Shown piece after piece: positions 47,326-58,977 of a DNA stretch of 64,000 nt. The stretch covers positions 1 to 64,000 of the forward strand of contig CAUYUJ010014594.1 of the NCBI GenBank assembly GCA_963575745.1, written 5' to 3'. Positions within the stretch are counted from its first letter, which is position 1. Each line of letters begins with the position of its first letter. This stretch comes from Prorocentrum cordatum (Eukaryota > Sar > Dinophyceae > Prorocentrales > Prorocentraceae). Below the pieces are notes generated by a model. It was not told the origin of the DNA, made no database searches, and saw nothing but the letters and a program-made list of their open reading frames with translations. The translations under genes were made by a program, and so were the position numbers.

Positions 47326-48189
47326 CCTCGCGAGGTCCGGCCATCTTCATGCTGTACGGCAGGTAGGCCCAGCGGAACATCGGATACTTCTCCTTCGTTT
47401 CCTTAGCACCAACAAATATGTTCGAGGACGGCCAAACACTGAAGAGGCGGGGGTAGAGACAGCAATGACGACGATGAGCATGACCGAGAGCCGAGGGAAT
47501 ACTCGAATCCTCACTCTCCATCAAAAGAGCGCATGCGGGATTTCAGAGAGCGGACCTTCTCTAACGCATTGGACAGTAGGACGTTAAGGGGGCATCCGGG
47601 ATGCGCGAACGCTTCTCACAGGGTCTCGATACTGTACCTGACATCCCTGTTCCTTCTCCTCCTCCTCCTCCTCCTCTTCTTCCTCCTCCCCCTCATTCTA
47701 CCATGCTCCTTACCCACGCAGCCTCCATAATCCCAGGAGACCAGCAGTGCGGACGGTTGTCTCGAGTGCAATTCCATCTCTACACCCCTGCCTCCTCTAG
47801 GCAACACTGCTCCTGATCAACGAACGCTCCCCTCCGGCTAGAACGGCCGCCGACCAAGGCCCATCACCGTTGTCAAGAGCTGCTGCAAAATACACGTGGC
47901 GGTGAACAGTGGACCGTGCACGGGCACCCTATCGTCATGATGTATACTTCTTGCCCAGAATGATGCGGATGGCGGCGTATGTTCCGCCGCGCGTTGGCCC
48001 ACCACCCCTGTCAAAAACACTGCGCAATGACCAGGGTGCACACGCCAAACGCCACAAGAACAACCGAGACGTTGCATAGATTTTAAACGGAATATTGAGG
48101 CGTCGACAGATCTACAATGATAAGGGGGCCATTTCACCAGAACAAATCCGCCGACCTGCCGACATGTATGAGACATTTTTTCCGTTTGG

Positions 48190-48228
<39 letters not shown>

Positions 48229-48339
48229 CCCCTCATTTTCCCGGGCCCTCCTCCTCTATCGACCCAGCCAAATGGAAATCACACAACGTCGTAAATGATT
48301 CGAAGGGAAACCCTTTCCCTTGATCACTTCTCTGCCGGG

Positions 48340-48900
48340 GCGAGGGGTCCCAATGAGGGTCCCGGGGGGGGTCCCGGGGGAGAGAGCCAGGGGGGGGGTC
48401 GGGAAGGGAGTCCCCAGGGTCCTGACGCCCCCAGGGGCCTAAGGCGCGACGCTCTAAGACGGCCCAAGAAGCCCGTAAGACCGCTCCAAGACGGACTAAG
48501 GGGCCTCCAAGAAAACCCCACCAAAGCACAAGAGAGCCCCAAGACGGCCCCAGAGGCCTCCAAGACGGACAGAGAGAGCCCCAGGAAGGAAGCCGAACGG
48601 CATTTCGAGCCCTCGGCCCAAAGAGTCGTCCAGGCTGCCCCAAGCGGCCCCCAAGAGCCCCGCAAGAGGGTCCAAGAGGCCCCCAAAAGGCGCCAAGAGA
48701 GCCCCAAGAGGCATCCAAGATCCCCCAGGAAGACCCCACAGGAGCCCCCCGAGAACCTCCGAAGAGACACCAAGAAGCATCCATGAGGACTCTCACCCAC
48801 AACCGCAACAGCGCCGCATGACCCACGAACGCGCACGCAAACGCCAACGATGGCACAATACCGGCCGGCGGAATGGGCGAAGCGATTCAATAACTAACTG
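48340..48900 (+). repeat. (CCCAAGAGGCC)-rich dispersed element, copy 1
   Basis: A series of 10-14 bp words such as CCCAAGACGGCC and CCAAGAGGCCCC fills 48450-48780. The copy ends with GGCACAATACCGGCCGGCGG, then AATGGGCGAAGCGATTCAAT (48853-48893). The same tail closes the copies at 52290-53022 and 60440-61115. Open frames rich in Pro, Lys and Arg come from the repeated words. Confidence 0.75.
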
Positions 48901-49494
48901 ACCTGATTTCGCACATCGCGCCCCGCGATGCGCGATCATCTTTTTAGCCCTCGCGCCCTCGTCAAGCCCCCTTGAAGAAGGGCAGCCTCTCTGGCCCTTG
49001 CCGCGACGTGCGAAGCGTGATTATCTTCGAGCCCCTGGGGGGGACTCAGAGTAAGAAGAGGAGATGGACCACCAGGGGTAGGAGCACGGAGGCCGAGAAG
49101 GTGCGATCCTCCTTCAGCGCCTCGTAAGTTTTGATCCTGACCACGCCATCGATATCGCCAGGCTGAGTTGGTCCACACGTCGGGTGCACCAGAAGGATGG
49201 AGTCCTTCATGCTAGGGGCAATAAAAAATATGAGAAATGCAATGACGGGAGTAAAGGAGGGGAGAGGAAACGAGAACGACAAAGGGATCGAGGAAGGAAA
49301 GTGAAATATGGAGAAGGAAGCACGAGAAGAGGACGAGGAATGGGGAAAAGACCCGTCCCCCCTACTCCTCATTCTTGTCCTCATCTTCCCGCTCCCATCG
49401 TCCTTCATCCTTCTCGTCCTGCTCCTGCTCATCCTTCTTATTCTCCTCCTCCTCCTCCTCCTTCTCCTCCTCCTCGCTGAACGGCAAAGCGAAG

Positions 49495-49506
49495 ACGACG
49501 ACAATA

Positions 49507-49562
<56 letters not shown>

Positions 49563-49563
49563 C
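49495..49563. repeat. (ACG)n microsatellite
   Basis: About 22 ACG/GAC triplets, nearly pure, after a CTC tract at 49440-49475. Confidence 0.97.
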
Positions 49564-50156
49564 CCCAGAACCCACCGAAATCGCTGGACCCCTGGATATC
49601 CCTCCAGACCCTCACAGGGAACTCTTGGAATACCCCCCCACTCCAGGAACCTCGCAGGACCCTTCCCCACCCCACACCCTCGATACCTCTTGAAGCCTCT
49701 CGGACACACCCGTAACCTCTATAGACCCTACTCCTCTGGACCTCTCCCCGAGACCACTCCCCAACCCTACAGAAAAACCCTCGTACACCCCCCGAACCTC
49801 CCCGGAAACAGTCGCGACAGGAATGCGACGGACGAATGACGAAGGACGCCTGAAGACGAGGCAGGGGACCTGCAGATGACGGGCGAATGAAAGGTCGACT
49901 GACGACGACGCGAGCCCCTGCAGCTCACTGGGCACTCCACCGGGCTAAATGGCACGCCATGCTCGCTATATCCGAACCGGACCAAACTGGAAACAAGAAT
50001 ACGCCGAAGTGTGCCGAACGGGCAATGCGTTTAACAGCACCAAACCGAATCGAACTGGAAGGCATGCGACATCGAACCGAACCGAATCGAAGGCGCGTTG
50101 GACTTTAACCTAACCGGCACGAGCTGGAACCTCTCCGCATAAGCACCAGCCCGAAC

Positions 50157-50183
50157 CCCAACCCTAACCCTAACCTAACCCTG
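50157..50183. repeat. Short telomere-like CCCTAA run
   Basis: AACCCTAACCCTAACCTAAC with further CCTAACC words around 50105 and 50203. It is too short and internal to be a telomere. It is recorded as an interstitial telomere-like motif. Confidence 0.5.
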
Positions 50184-50756
50184 CAAAGCCTGTGCCTTGA
50201 CCCTAACCTGGGCACGAAACCCAACCTTAAACGCCAACTCTAAACTTAACACCGTGATGGACACCGACAGCGGCCGCTGCTGGGCAGAGGACTCGTTGCA
50301 TCGAACTGTAAGTGCGCAGCGACACCCACAGGGTACAAAACTGTGGCTGGCGCTCTTCCCCCCACACACATCGGCCTTCGAGGCACCGGAAAGCATCGCC
50401 CCACACGCCAGCCAGCGCGCCCCCTCCGCCCCGACACCTTTACTTCGGCACGGCGCCACCACCCTACTACCCCGCGAGCCCCCTTCGCGAACCCCCACCC
50501 ACCAGCCAGAGCGCCCCCTCCGTCCGCCCCGACCCCGTATATTTCGGCACGGCACCAGAAAACCGGAAAGCTGCCTCCGCCCGGCCAAGGCCACGAAGGC
50601 GCGGGCTGGCTCGTTGGCCCGCTGACACGGCGGGCTGGGCGAGAGGGGGGGGATAGCAACGGGGGGGGGGTAGCGAGCCAGCTCGCGCAATTAGCTGATT
50701 TTCCTGGCGCCTCCTGGCGCCAAAGGCGTCCGTGCGTCGAGGAATTAGCCCTCGGC

Positions 50757-50806
50757 GGGGCCTCCTCTTCCTCCTCCTCCTCCTCCTCCTCCTCCTCCTC
50801 CTCCTT
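50757..50806. repeat. (CTC)n microsatellite
   Basis: About 16 CTC triplets. Confidence 0.95.
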
Positions 50807-51159
50807 TGCTGCTACTCTTTCTGTTGCTTTTGCTCCCCCCTCCTCGTCGTTCATGCCGTTTGCCATCATCCGTAGAGCAGTGGCTCCCCAAGCTCTCCGA
50901 GCTCTGGCGCATGTGATTTAAAAAATGTTTCGCGCCCCGCGAGGTCCATTCATCTGCCCCAGGGGGTCTCATTTATCAGAAGCTGACATTATGAGGTTTA
51001 AGATGTAGGGTGTAAGCCATGTGATGTAAACTATGCTGTGTAACTCGCCGGCATGGCGGGCCAGAGGCTTGCTAAGATCTCCAATCACTGATATGAATAC
51101 CTAGACGACCACCCTTCGGGTGATAAGGAGGTTATGGGGGGGAAGAGGGGGCGGAACCA

Positions 51160-52150
51160 ACATCTGACTCAATCGATCTCACTATCGATCTCACTCAAGG
51201 GGACACCACGGGACACCACGAGACACAACGGGACGCCACGGAACACTTGTCGATCTCACTATCGATCTCACTATCGGTCTCACTCAACGGGCCACCACGG
51301 GCCACCACGGGCCACAACGGGACACCGCGGAACACCTCTCGGTCTCATTATCGATCTCACTATCGATCTCACTCAACGGGTCACCATAGGACACCACGTG
51401 ACACCTGCACCATGGGACACCACGGGACACCTGTCGATCTCACTATCGATCTCACTATCGATCTCACTATTTTCGGACACCACGGGACACCTCGGGGCAC
51501 CACAACGATCTCAGTATCCATCTCACTATCGATCTCATCATCGATCTCACTATCGATCTCACTCAACAAGACACCACGGGACACCACGGGACACAACGGG
51601 ACGCCACGGAACACTTGTCGACCTCACTATCGATCTCACTATCGGTCTCACTCAACGGGCCACCACGGGCCACCACGGGCCACCACTGGACACCGCGGAA
51701 CACCTCTCGGTCTCATTATCGATCTCACTATCGATCTCACTCAACGGGACACCATAGGACACCACGTGACACCTGCACCATGGGACACCACGGGACACCT
51801 GTCGATCTCACTATCGATCTCACTATCGATCTCACTATCGATCTCACTTTTTTCGGACACCACGGGACACCTCGGGGCACCACAACGATCTCAATATCGA
51901 TCTCACTATCGATCTCATTATCGATCTCACTATCGATCGCACTATCGATCTCACTCAACAGGACACCATGGGACACCACGGGACACCACGGGACACCACG
52001 GGACACCGCGGGATACCTCAAGCCATCGCCAGACGGGCGGGCGGGGGAGAATTATTTGTCTTGACTTCACCCTAGCAACGGCGGACACCACGGGACACCA
52101 CGGGACACCACGGGACACCGCGGGACACCCCAAGCCACCGCTGGACGGGC
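51160..52150. repeat. GATC-rich satellite with 12-bp and 11-bp subunits (368-bp higher-order unit)
   Basis: Two subunits alternate: ATCGATCTCACT (12 bp) and GGGACACCACG (11 bp). A longer arrangement repeats with a 368-bp step (AACACTTGTCG at 51242 and 51610, for example). Two related 110-bp blocks with GGGCGGGNGGGGGAGAAT words close the array (52030-52190). The 12-bp unit gives in-frame SISL or IDLT runs on the plus strand, which are not genes. Confidence 0.92.
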
Positions 52151-52289
52151 GGGAGGGGGAGAATCATTTGGCTTGACTTGGCCCTAGCAACGGCGGGTTC
52201 ATTCCTCTCGCGCGCCCACGCAGCTTCGCCTCGCCCGCACGCACTACACGAACAAAACGAAACGATTTCCCGGTTGGGGGTCTCCGTTC

Positions 52290-53022
52290 CACTGCGATCT
52301 CACCCCCCAGCAAAAAATACCCCCCGGAACCCCTGCAAGGTCCCGGCAGACGCGGATCAGAGGTGGTTTTGCTCCAGGTGGCGGTTTTCGGGGCCCTCCA
52401 GATCGCCCCAGAAGCGGCCCCAAAAGACCTCAAGGCAGCTCCAAAAGGGCCCACGAATCGGAATCACGGCCCAAGAGCACTCCAAGACGCCCAAGATGGC
52501 AAGCCGGCCCACGAGGCCCCAAATAAGCCCAGAGAGCGCTCCAAGAGGACCCCAAAGAGGGCCCAAAGAAGCAACAGTTATTGATTGTCTTTGTGTTTTT
52601 CTGTGTTTTTCGCGTTCTTGCGTTTCTGGGCTTCCGACGCTGGAATATGGCCCCAGATGCCCACAAGACCGCCCCAAAACGGCCCGAGAGGCCCCCAAGA
52701 GGGCCCCAAGACGGTCCAAGAGGGCCCCAGAACGGCCCCAGAGGCGCCCAAGAGGGCCCCCAGACGGCCCCATGAGGGGCTCAAGAGGGGAAACACGAAC
52801 CACCGATTCGAACCTTCCGCCACAAGAGGCCCCCAGGAGACCCCAAGAGGCCCCCAAGAGAGCCCAGGAGGCCCCCTGGATGCCCCACGATGCCCCCAAC
52901 AGACTCAAAAAGAAACTCCAACAGGCCCCCAAATGGCCCCCAAGAGGCCCCAAGAGGCCACGAACGCACAGGCGAACTCCTGCGATGGTACAATACTGGC
53001 CGGCGGCATGAGCGAAGCGATT
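52290..53022 (+). repeat. (CCCAAGAGGCC)-rich dispersed element, copy 2
   Basis: The copy starts CAAAAAATACCCCCCGGAAC, then CCCGGCAGACGCGGATCAGA and GGTGGTTTTGCTCC. It closely parallels 60465-60530 (AAAAGTACCCCGGGCGATCC, then CGGCAGACTCGGGTCAGAG and ATGGTTTTCCTCC). The body is CCCCAAGAGGCC words. The tail CCGGCGGCATGAGCGAAGCG lies at 53000. A T-rich island (52575-52620) interrupts the body, with an equivalent at 60705-60740 in copy 3. Confidence 0.8.
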
Positions 53023-54180
53023 AAGGATGTGCGGTGTGAGCTGTGCGGTGTAAGCTTTGTGGTGTGAGCTGTGTGGTGAAAGCTATGTCGCGTCAGCTCA
53101 GAGCACGGGGCGCCCAAGAAGCGCCCACGAGGCGGCACGGGCGGCAACGTGGCGCAACCTCGGCCTACCCCCCCCAGCGCTCGGGGCGCCCAACGAGGCG
53201 CCCATGAAGCGGCACGGGTCGCAGCGTGGCGAAAACACTGAATACAATCAGGTGTCCAGGCGCGGCGGGGGGTACGCCACGCGTCCAGGCGCGCCACCAA
53301 CAACAGCTGCGGTCATAAGCGCCGATAACGAAGCAACCGACCATGAGACACTTGAATATGGTGAACATCACCGCGAACCAAATCGCGAGGCCCCAGCTTG
53401 CCTCCACACCCGCAGGTGGCGTTGGTAACTGAGGTCGGCGGGGCCTTCGGCCTCACCAGCGCCACATAACACGCAGGGCACGTAGGGCTGGCGGGGCTCG
53501 CTGGCAGCGGCGGCGGAGCCGATTGGAGTTGGCGCCGGAGGAGGCGGCCGAAAGAGAAGCCACCAGGTAGAGAGGGAGATCACCACCGCCAGAAACAGTG
53601 TTCTCCCAGTGGTTTTGCCAACGGCCCCAAACAAAATATGTTCAAATCGCTGCGCCCAATGGCACCCACATGTGTACACATGTGTGAAGACGCTTGGTAT
53701 CACAAAGGACCCGAGCCTGCCAGGCCTTCAAGCATCCTCCCAGCTCCATTCACCTTGCCTCTGGTGCGCAGCGCCCTCCAAGCCGCGCAATACACGCCTA
53801 AGTTGGCCACCGATGGCGAAGCCTCTCCAACGAGCCTTCCGAGGCACCCTTCATGCTGAACAGCACTAATCTCGCGGCTGCGCACGCGACCCCTTGTCCG
53901 CAGCCAGGGAGCACCCCAGCTCAGTGATGAAAGCCTCCTGCCACATGGGATAGCTGGCTACCAATCAACAAGCCATCCACCTTCAGGACAGGACCATGCC
54001 AATGTCACACAAGCATGCGTCGTCCATGCAATAATCAAAATCCGCACCTGTAGCCGCGGAAGCCCCATCGTAGAACCCAGGAATCGGAAACTCTAATGCA
54101 ATTTGCTGCCATCCGCGACACCCGATATCGTACAACACGGGAACGCGCATGGCGCAATGCCTTAATCCAAAATGGCTACG
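53023..54180. other. Short GTGTGAGCTGTG-type repeats, then no supported gene
   Basis: 53030-53090 has a degenerate 13-14 bp repeat (TGTGCGGTGTGAGC). A minus frame near 53400-53590 contains patches such as LSYQRHLRVWRQAG, but nothing recognisable. Confidence 0.4.
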
Positions 54181-54189
54181 GTGCCCCTT

Positions 54190-54310
54190 GACAATCCTTC
54201 TCCTCCTCCGACGCTTCCTCCTCCTTGTTCTCCCCTTTTCTATGTCTCCCTCCTCCTCCTCCTCCTCCTCCGCCTCCTCCTCCTCCTCCTCCTCATCCTC
54301 CTCCTCCATG
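54190..54310. repeat. Polypyrimidine (CTC)n tract
   Basis: CTCCTCCTC with TTC/CGC interruptions. Minus-strand Glu runs result. Confidence 0.9.
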
Positions 54311-55924
54311 TCGCACTCCTTGACGTCACGCTGGGCACATATCAGAAGCTCGAAGTGCGCACGGTGGATCGGGTTCCTGAGCGCGACAAGAGTGAAGCGA
54401 AGAAGCGAAGAGGTGGTGGAACAGGGTAAGCGGAGGAAGAGCAGCATCGGCAGCAGGGGAAGTGGCGGGCGGTGGTGCAAAGGGGAGAAGCGGGAGGGGT
54501 AGAAGAACAGGGAAAGGACGGTGGGGGGGATGAGGGGTAGAGGGAATAGGAGGACGAAGAGGAATGAGAGGGCAGGAAGAAAGGTGGAGAAGGACGAGGA
54601 AGTGGGGAAATCATGGTAGATGGGCCTGCCGGCGAACGAGAAGGCGCTGATTAAAACCCTCGTACCAAGCAATGGGGAAAAAAGGTTGGCGCGGAGGGAC
54701 CCCCCCGGCCCGCCTCTCAATTTCAGCGAAAGGAACGAAGATTGCGGAACATGAACCATGGAGCGGTCTGTTTCCAAAAACGAGACAAATCCACGGAAGG
54801 AAGATGCGAAGGAGGATGATATCGAGGAGGCAAGGAGGGTGGTGCAGTAAACGTGGCGCGATATGTGTTGCTCAATCTACGATGTGCTATATATATTTAT
54901 GTATATATATAAAGATTGTGCGATCGACGTTGTGCACTATATGCGGTGTAGTTGGTCGTGTGTAATACGTGTTGTGCGGTGTGGTGCAATATTGTTCAAA
55001 TTGAGTTGCCAATTCTACTGCTCGCGCAATCATCCCACCCACCCACCCACCCGCAACCTCGTTTGCAGAACCCTTGCGGCGGCGATTGCCATTACAGCTT
55101 GGCGCTGGCTAGCGCATCGCTGCGGCACCGATATCGCGCGCAAGCTCGCGCGCAGACCAACCAACGAGTCTGGCGCGACCGACGCGTCCGCGGTGGCGCT
55201 GACCGCTGGGGGCTTCCGCGCGGGCACTTCACTGCGAGTCGGTGACTCGGGCGGGCGCGGCATGATGGCGACATCGACACCCGCTGCCACGATGATGATT
55301 GTAGCGATGCTGGTGACGACGATGACGATGACGACGGCAAGGCCAATGACGGCGCCGATGATGATCGCGCCGATGACGATGGTGTTCACGTGTCGGCGCT
55401 GTCGGCATTGTGAAAAGAATTCCAACATGCGCGCACGGCCGTTCGAATGATTTCGGCATGCGTGCGCGAGAGGCCCGTTTGGTCGAATCTGATCGACAGC
55501 CGATGGTTGTTCAAGAATTCGACAGAGCCTGCCCGCCGACGTCCTGTTGAAAAATCATGTTGCAGAGCCTTGCGTGTGTGTTTGTACGTTGTCGGGACAC
55601 TCGAGGGTGCAATCCTTGCGGATCCTGGCAGTTGTTGACGGACTGCGGCATGCGCGCGACGACGCGCGAGTGTGCATGTCGTGTCAGCGGTTGTAAGAGG
55701 TTCTTGAACATTGGCGAATTGTGATCAACAGGTGTGCGCGCATAGTGCTTCTGCAGAGGACGAGGGGGGCGGGGCCAATATAGGCGAGCCAGGCTGGGAT
55801 CACATGGTTTCATTTTTGGAACGAACGATGGGGCAGAATCGTAAATAAATTGTGCGCTCCCGGGGGGAACCGTCAAGCCTGGCCTCGGGTGGTGGAACTT
55901 GTTGCGTTACTGAAAAGAAACGGT

Positions 55925-56100
55925 GTTGAGGAACCTGCGTGGTGAGACACACGTGGTGCAATGTATGCGGTGCGAACTATATGGCGCAGTCTGCGTCGTG
56001 CATTCTACGTGGCGTGCTATAGCTAGTGCGATCTACGTTGCAGAAAATATGCGTCGCGATCTATGTTGCGCCATGTGCGTCGCGCAGTCAGTTTGCACAA
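55925..56100. repeat. Degenerate ~15-bp minisatellite (GTGCGATCTACGTTG-like)
   Basis: About ten units such as GTGCAATGTATGCG, GTGCGAACTATATGG, GTGCGATCTACGTTG and GCGATCTATGTTGC follow one another. Similar units occur at 54855-54990. Confidence 0.65.
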
Positions 56101-56114
56101 GGCAAACCAGATGT

Positions 56115-57430
56115 TGCAATCAGTGTTTTGCCTATCTCACGTCAAGTTAGGCAAACATTATTTGGTTATTCTGCCTGTTGATCTTCATCTTCTTGTAGCT
56201 CACGAGAAGCTAACCTCCCACTATGAATTGGCGAGTACATGAGGGTAGGTCCGTCAAGCGGAATTACTACAAGCAAAGACGCAGTGCGAATGCGCGCGTG
56301 CTCGTGGACCGCCCGCCCAGCTGGCCGGCGCGCGTTTTCGCCCCCTGCAACTGTACGCCTTTGCGGAGACAGCCCTTCCGCATGACCTGTGGACTACCAG
56401 CGATGTGCAAAGGAAAGGAGTGGAGGGCAGCAGAAAAAGGCGAGGAGAACGTTAGTAACAACTCCGCCCGCGGCCTCCCAGCGCGGCATCGCCGCGCCAG
56501 GGCGGACGTCAGCACATTGGCTAACGCCCCAAGCAAAAGAGGCGGGACATGCCGAATAGCCTTCAGCAAGTCCCGGAAGCGTCGGACAGCCTTCACCCCT
56601 TCACCCATACTGGGTCACTTTGGGCCCTCCACCGGGCCAACCCCAAAAAGCTTTTACGGCGCAGGCGGCAGGGAAGGGGGCGCTCCTGTCGCCGCTCTGT
56701 CGGACAAGTCGAGGGCACCCCCGACACGCCCCGCCCCAAAATATAGCATTAGGAGGCGCATGCCGCCCAGCCATCAACTCATAAAGCTACCAACCCGTCG
56801 ACGGCCTCGGCGCGCCTGCGGTTCATATCCATGAGCTGCAGTGGCCGGGTCAGACCGAAACATCGTCTCAGCCGTTCGCCCGCGCCTACCGCCTGAACGA
56901 TAGTCCTTCCACCGCTGGCCGCCGTCGCGACCAGCATCCCGACCCGGATCGCCAAGCGGAGCCTGCCAACCAGCCCAGCTCGAAGAAGACGACCAGAATG
57001 TCCAGCGACCAGTTGGGTCGGCACGCCAGTGGGCTTGCGAAGACGCCGCTTCGCCCTGCCACCGCTGGCCGCAGTCGCGATGCCATGGCGCAGAGGACTC
57101 CGTCGCGGCCAAATCGTCGACCAGCGATTTTGACACGGGCGGCGTGGGCGTCAGCCTCGGAGTGATGCTACCGGCCCGATCCTTTTTTGACGGCATGTTC
57201 CGCGCTGACCTCGGCTGTACCCGCTGACATGGGGGCGCGTCGGGAGATTTGTTTATCGCGAGAGGGCCGCTCTGCCAGAACGCACGCAGTGGCGCGCGCT
57301 GCTCCAGCCCCCACATTATAGGCCCCCACGCACGAAGGCGCACGGTGGAAGCCTGGCCAGGAGGGTCATAGCTGGCGCTGCGCTTCTGAGAGCGCGACGC
57401 CTCGCCGCCGCGCTCGATGGCCCTCGCCCT
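56115..57430. other. No supported gene
   Basis: Open frames exist on both strands (56223-56834 plus, 56774-57826 minus), with no domain and no clear coding preference. The word CCACCGCTGGCCGC recurs at 56909 and 57059. Confidence 0.4.
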
Positions 57431-57435
57431 CGCAT

Positions 57436-57447
57436 ATTCATATATAT

Positions 57448-57498
<51 letters not shown>

Positions 57499-57512
57499 TA
57501 CATACATATATG
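57436..57512. repeat. (TA)n microsatellite
   Basis: About 75 bp of TATATA with two AATATA interruptions and a CATACATA end. Confidence 0.95.
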
Positions 57513-57569
57513 GGAGTTCCGGGCCCCGGGCGCTGGGCCGGAACCTCCTTTGTATATGGGTACCGGCCC

Positions 57570-58440
57570 CCTCCCGGGACGACCCTCCAGCGGCCCCCGC
57601 GCGTTCTAGTCCGCCCAAGAAGGCTCCAACAGCGCCGAGAGAACCCCAGGATCGCTCCAAGACCGCCAAAGATCGCTTCCAAAAGGGCCAAGAGGTCCTC
57701 ACGCCGCCCCAAGAGGCCGCCCCAAGAGGCCCCCCGAGAGTGCCCCGGGAGACCAAAATGGCTCCATGCCCTTCGTAAAACGTACGTTTTTAGGATATCA
57801 GCTCCCGTGGACATCGGAGCGGTCAAAAAGCCCCTTTAGGCGCCCGAGGACGCCCCAGGACGGCTGAGACAGCCCCAAGACGGCCCAGGAGGGCCTCCCG
57901 GGACGCTCCTCTGGCGGCCCCCGGGCCTCCCAGTCCGTTCAAGATGGCCCAAGAGACTTCCTGGTCGCCCCGAGAAAGCCCCAGGAGCGCTCCGATACGG
58001 CCCAAGATGGCTTCCAGAAGGGCCACGAGGCCCTCAAGACGCCCCAATAAGGCTCCAAGAGGCCCTCCAAGAGAGCCCCGGGAAACAAAACTGGCCCCAT
58101 TCCTTTCGTAAAACATATAATTTTAGAAGAGTCCCCAAAAGGCCCGAAGAGGCGCCCCAGAACGCCCCAACGCGGTCTAGGACAGCCCAGAGACGGCCTA
58201 GGAGAGCCTCCTGGGATACTCTTCCGGCGGCCCCCGGGCTTCCCAGTCCGCCCCAGAGTGCCGAAGAGGCCTCCGAGACGCCCCGAAAGAACTCCAGGAG
58301 CGCTCCAGGACGGCCAACGCTGTCTTCCAGAAGGGCCAAGAGACCCCAAGACGCCCCAAGAAAGCTCCCAGAGGCCACCCAAAAGAACCCCGGGAGACCA
58401 AGCTGGGCCCGTTCCCTTCGTAAAACGTATGTATACGTGT
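57570..58440 (+). repeat. ~320-bp tandem repeat, 3 copies
   Basis: GGGACGACCCTCCAGCGGCC at 57578 and equivalents at 57899 and 58212 head three copies (steps 321 and 313 bp). Each ends with CCCTTCGTAAAACGTA or its variant (57770, 58105, 58415), an AT-rich end on an otherwise CCAAGA-rich unit. It is related in wording to the (CCCAAGAGGCC) elements. Confidence 0.85.
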
Positions 58441-58512
58441 ATACACATATTCGCCGGCCCAACGGGCCAGAGGCGTGCTAAGATCTCCGGTAACTGCTAA
58501 ATTATCCTGGCG

Positions 58513-58977
58513 AAGGACCCAACCATATGCAGTTGTGAATGCCGCAATTGTGAATGCCATCTTCGCCTGCGCTCCCTATGTGGCCACGGCTTCCCGCCGG
58601 AGCCCGACATGCTCAGGGACACGTTCGTGGCCGTCTTCGCGGGCGCCGACGACGACAAGGACGGCGTCCCTCTCACCGAGGAGCAGAAGCAGGAGAAGGC
58701 CTTGAGAGCCATGAGGGAGGAGGTGGCGTTGCACGTCGACAAGGCGGAGTACGACGCCCATGCGCGGTTGTTGAAGCAGCGCAACTATGGGGCCACGATC
58801 CTCGTGAGGGATGTGCCGCTATGGCCCGGGGCCGCCATGCGAACCCTGCCACTGGCGCCTTCGGTGGAGCTCCAGTGGGGCCACGGTCCTCGTGAGCCGA
58901 AATGGCCCGAGGCCGCCATGCGAACCCTGCCACTGGGGCCTTCGGTGGAGCTCCCCATAGGGCCACGATCCTCGTGA
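58513..58977 (+). CDS. Cysteine-rich exon-like segment fused to the 89-bp satellite
   Basis: The plus frame reads TICSCECRNCECHLRLRSLC, then GHGFPPEPDMLRDTFVAVFA, an acidic GADDDKDGVPLTEEQKQEKA and helical LRAMREEVALHVDKAEYDAH, ARLLKQRNYGATIL. It then enters the 89-bp repeats and stops at 58977. The cysteine cluster (CxCxCxxCxCH...CGH) could bind zinc. The first ATG inside the frame is at 58609, so the Cys-rich start would need an upstream exon; no ATG lies just before it. The last ~55 residues are repeat-derived. No family recognised. Confidence 0.45.
   Translation, partial: KDPTICSCECRNCECHLRLRSLCGHGFPPEPDMLRDTFVAVFAGADDDKDGVPLTEEQKQEKALRAMREEVALHVDKAEYDAHARLLKQRNYGATILVRDVPLWPGAAMRTLPLAPSVELQWGHGPREPKWPEAAMRTLPLGPSVELPIGPRSS

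Noticed and set aside
50157-50183. True telomere
   Set aside because: Only a few degenerate units, internal, with unique sequence on both sides.
57745-57780. Dinoflagellate spliced-leader relict (CCAAAATGGCTCC word)
   Set aside because: It matches only a few bases of the spliced leader and lacks its GGCTCAAG end. The word belongs to the ~320-bp tandem repeat.
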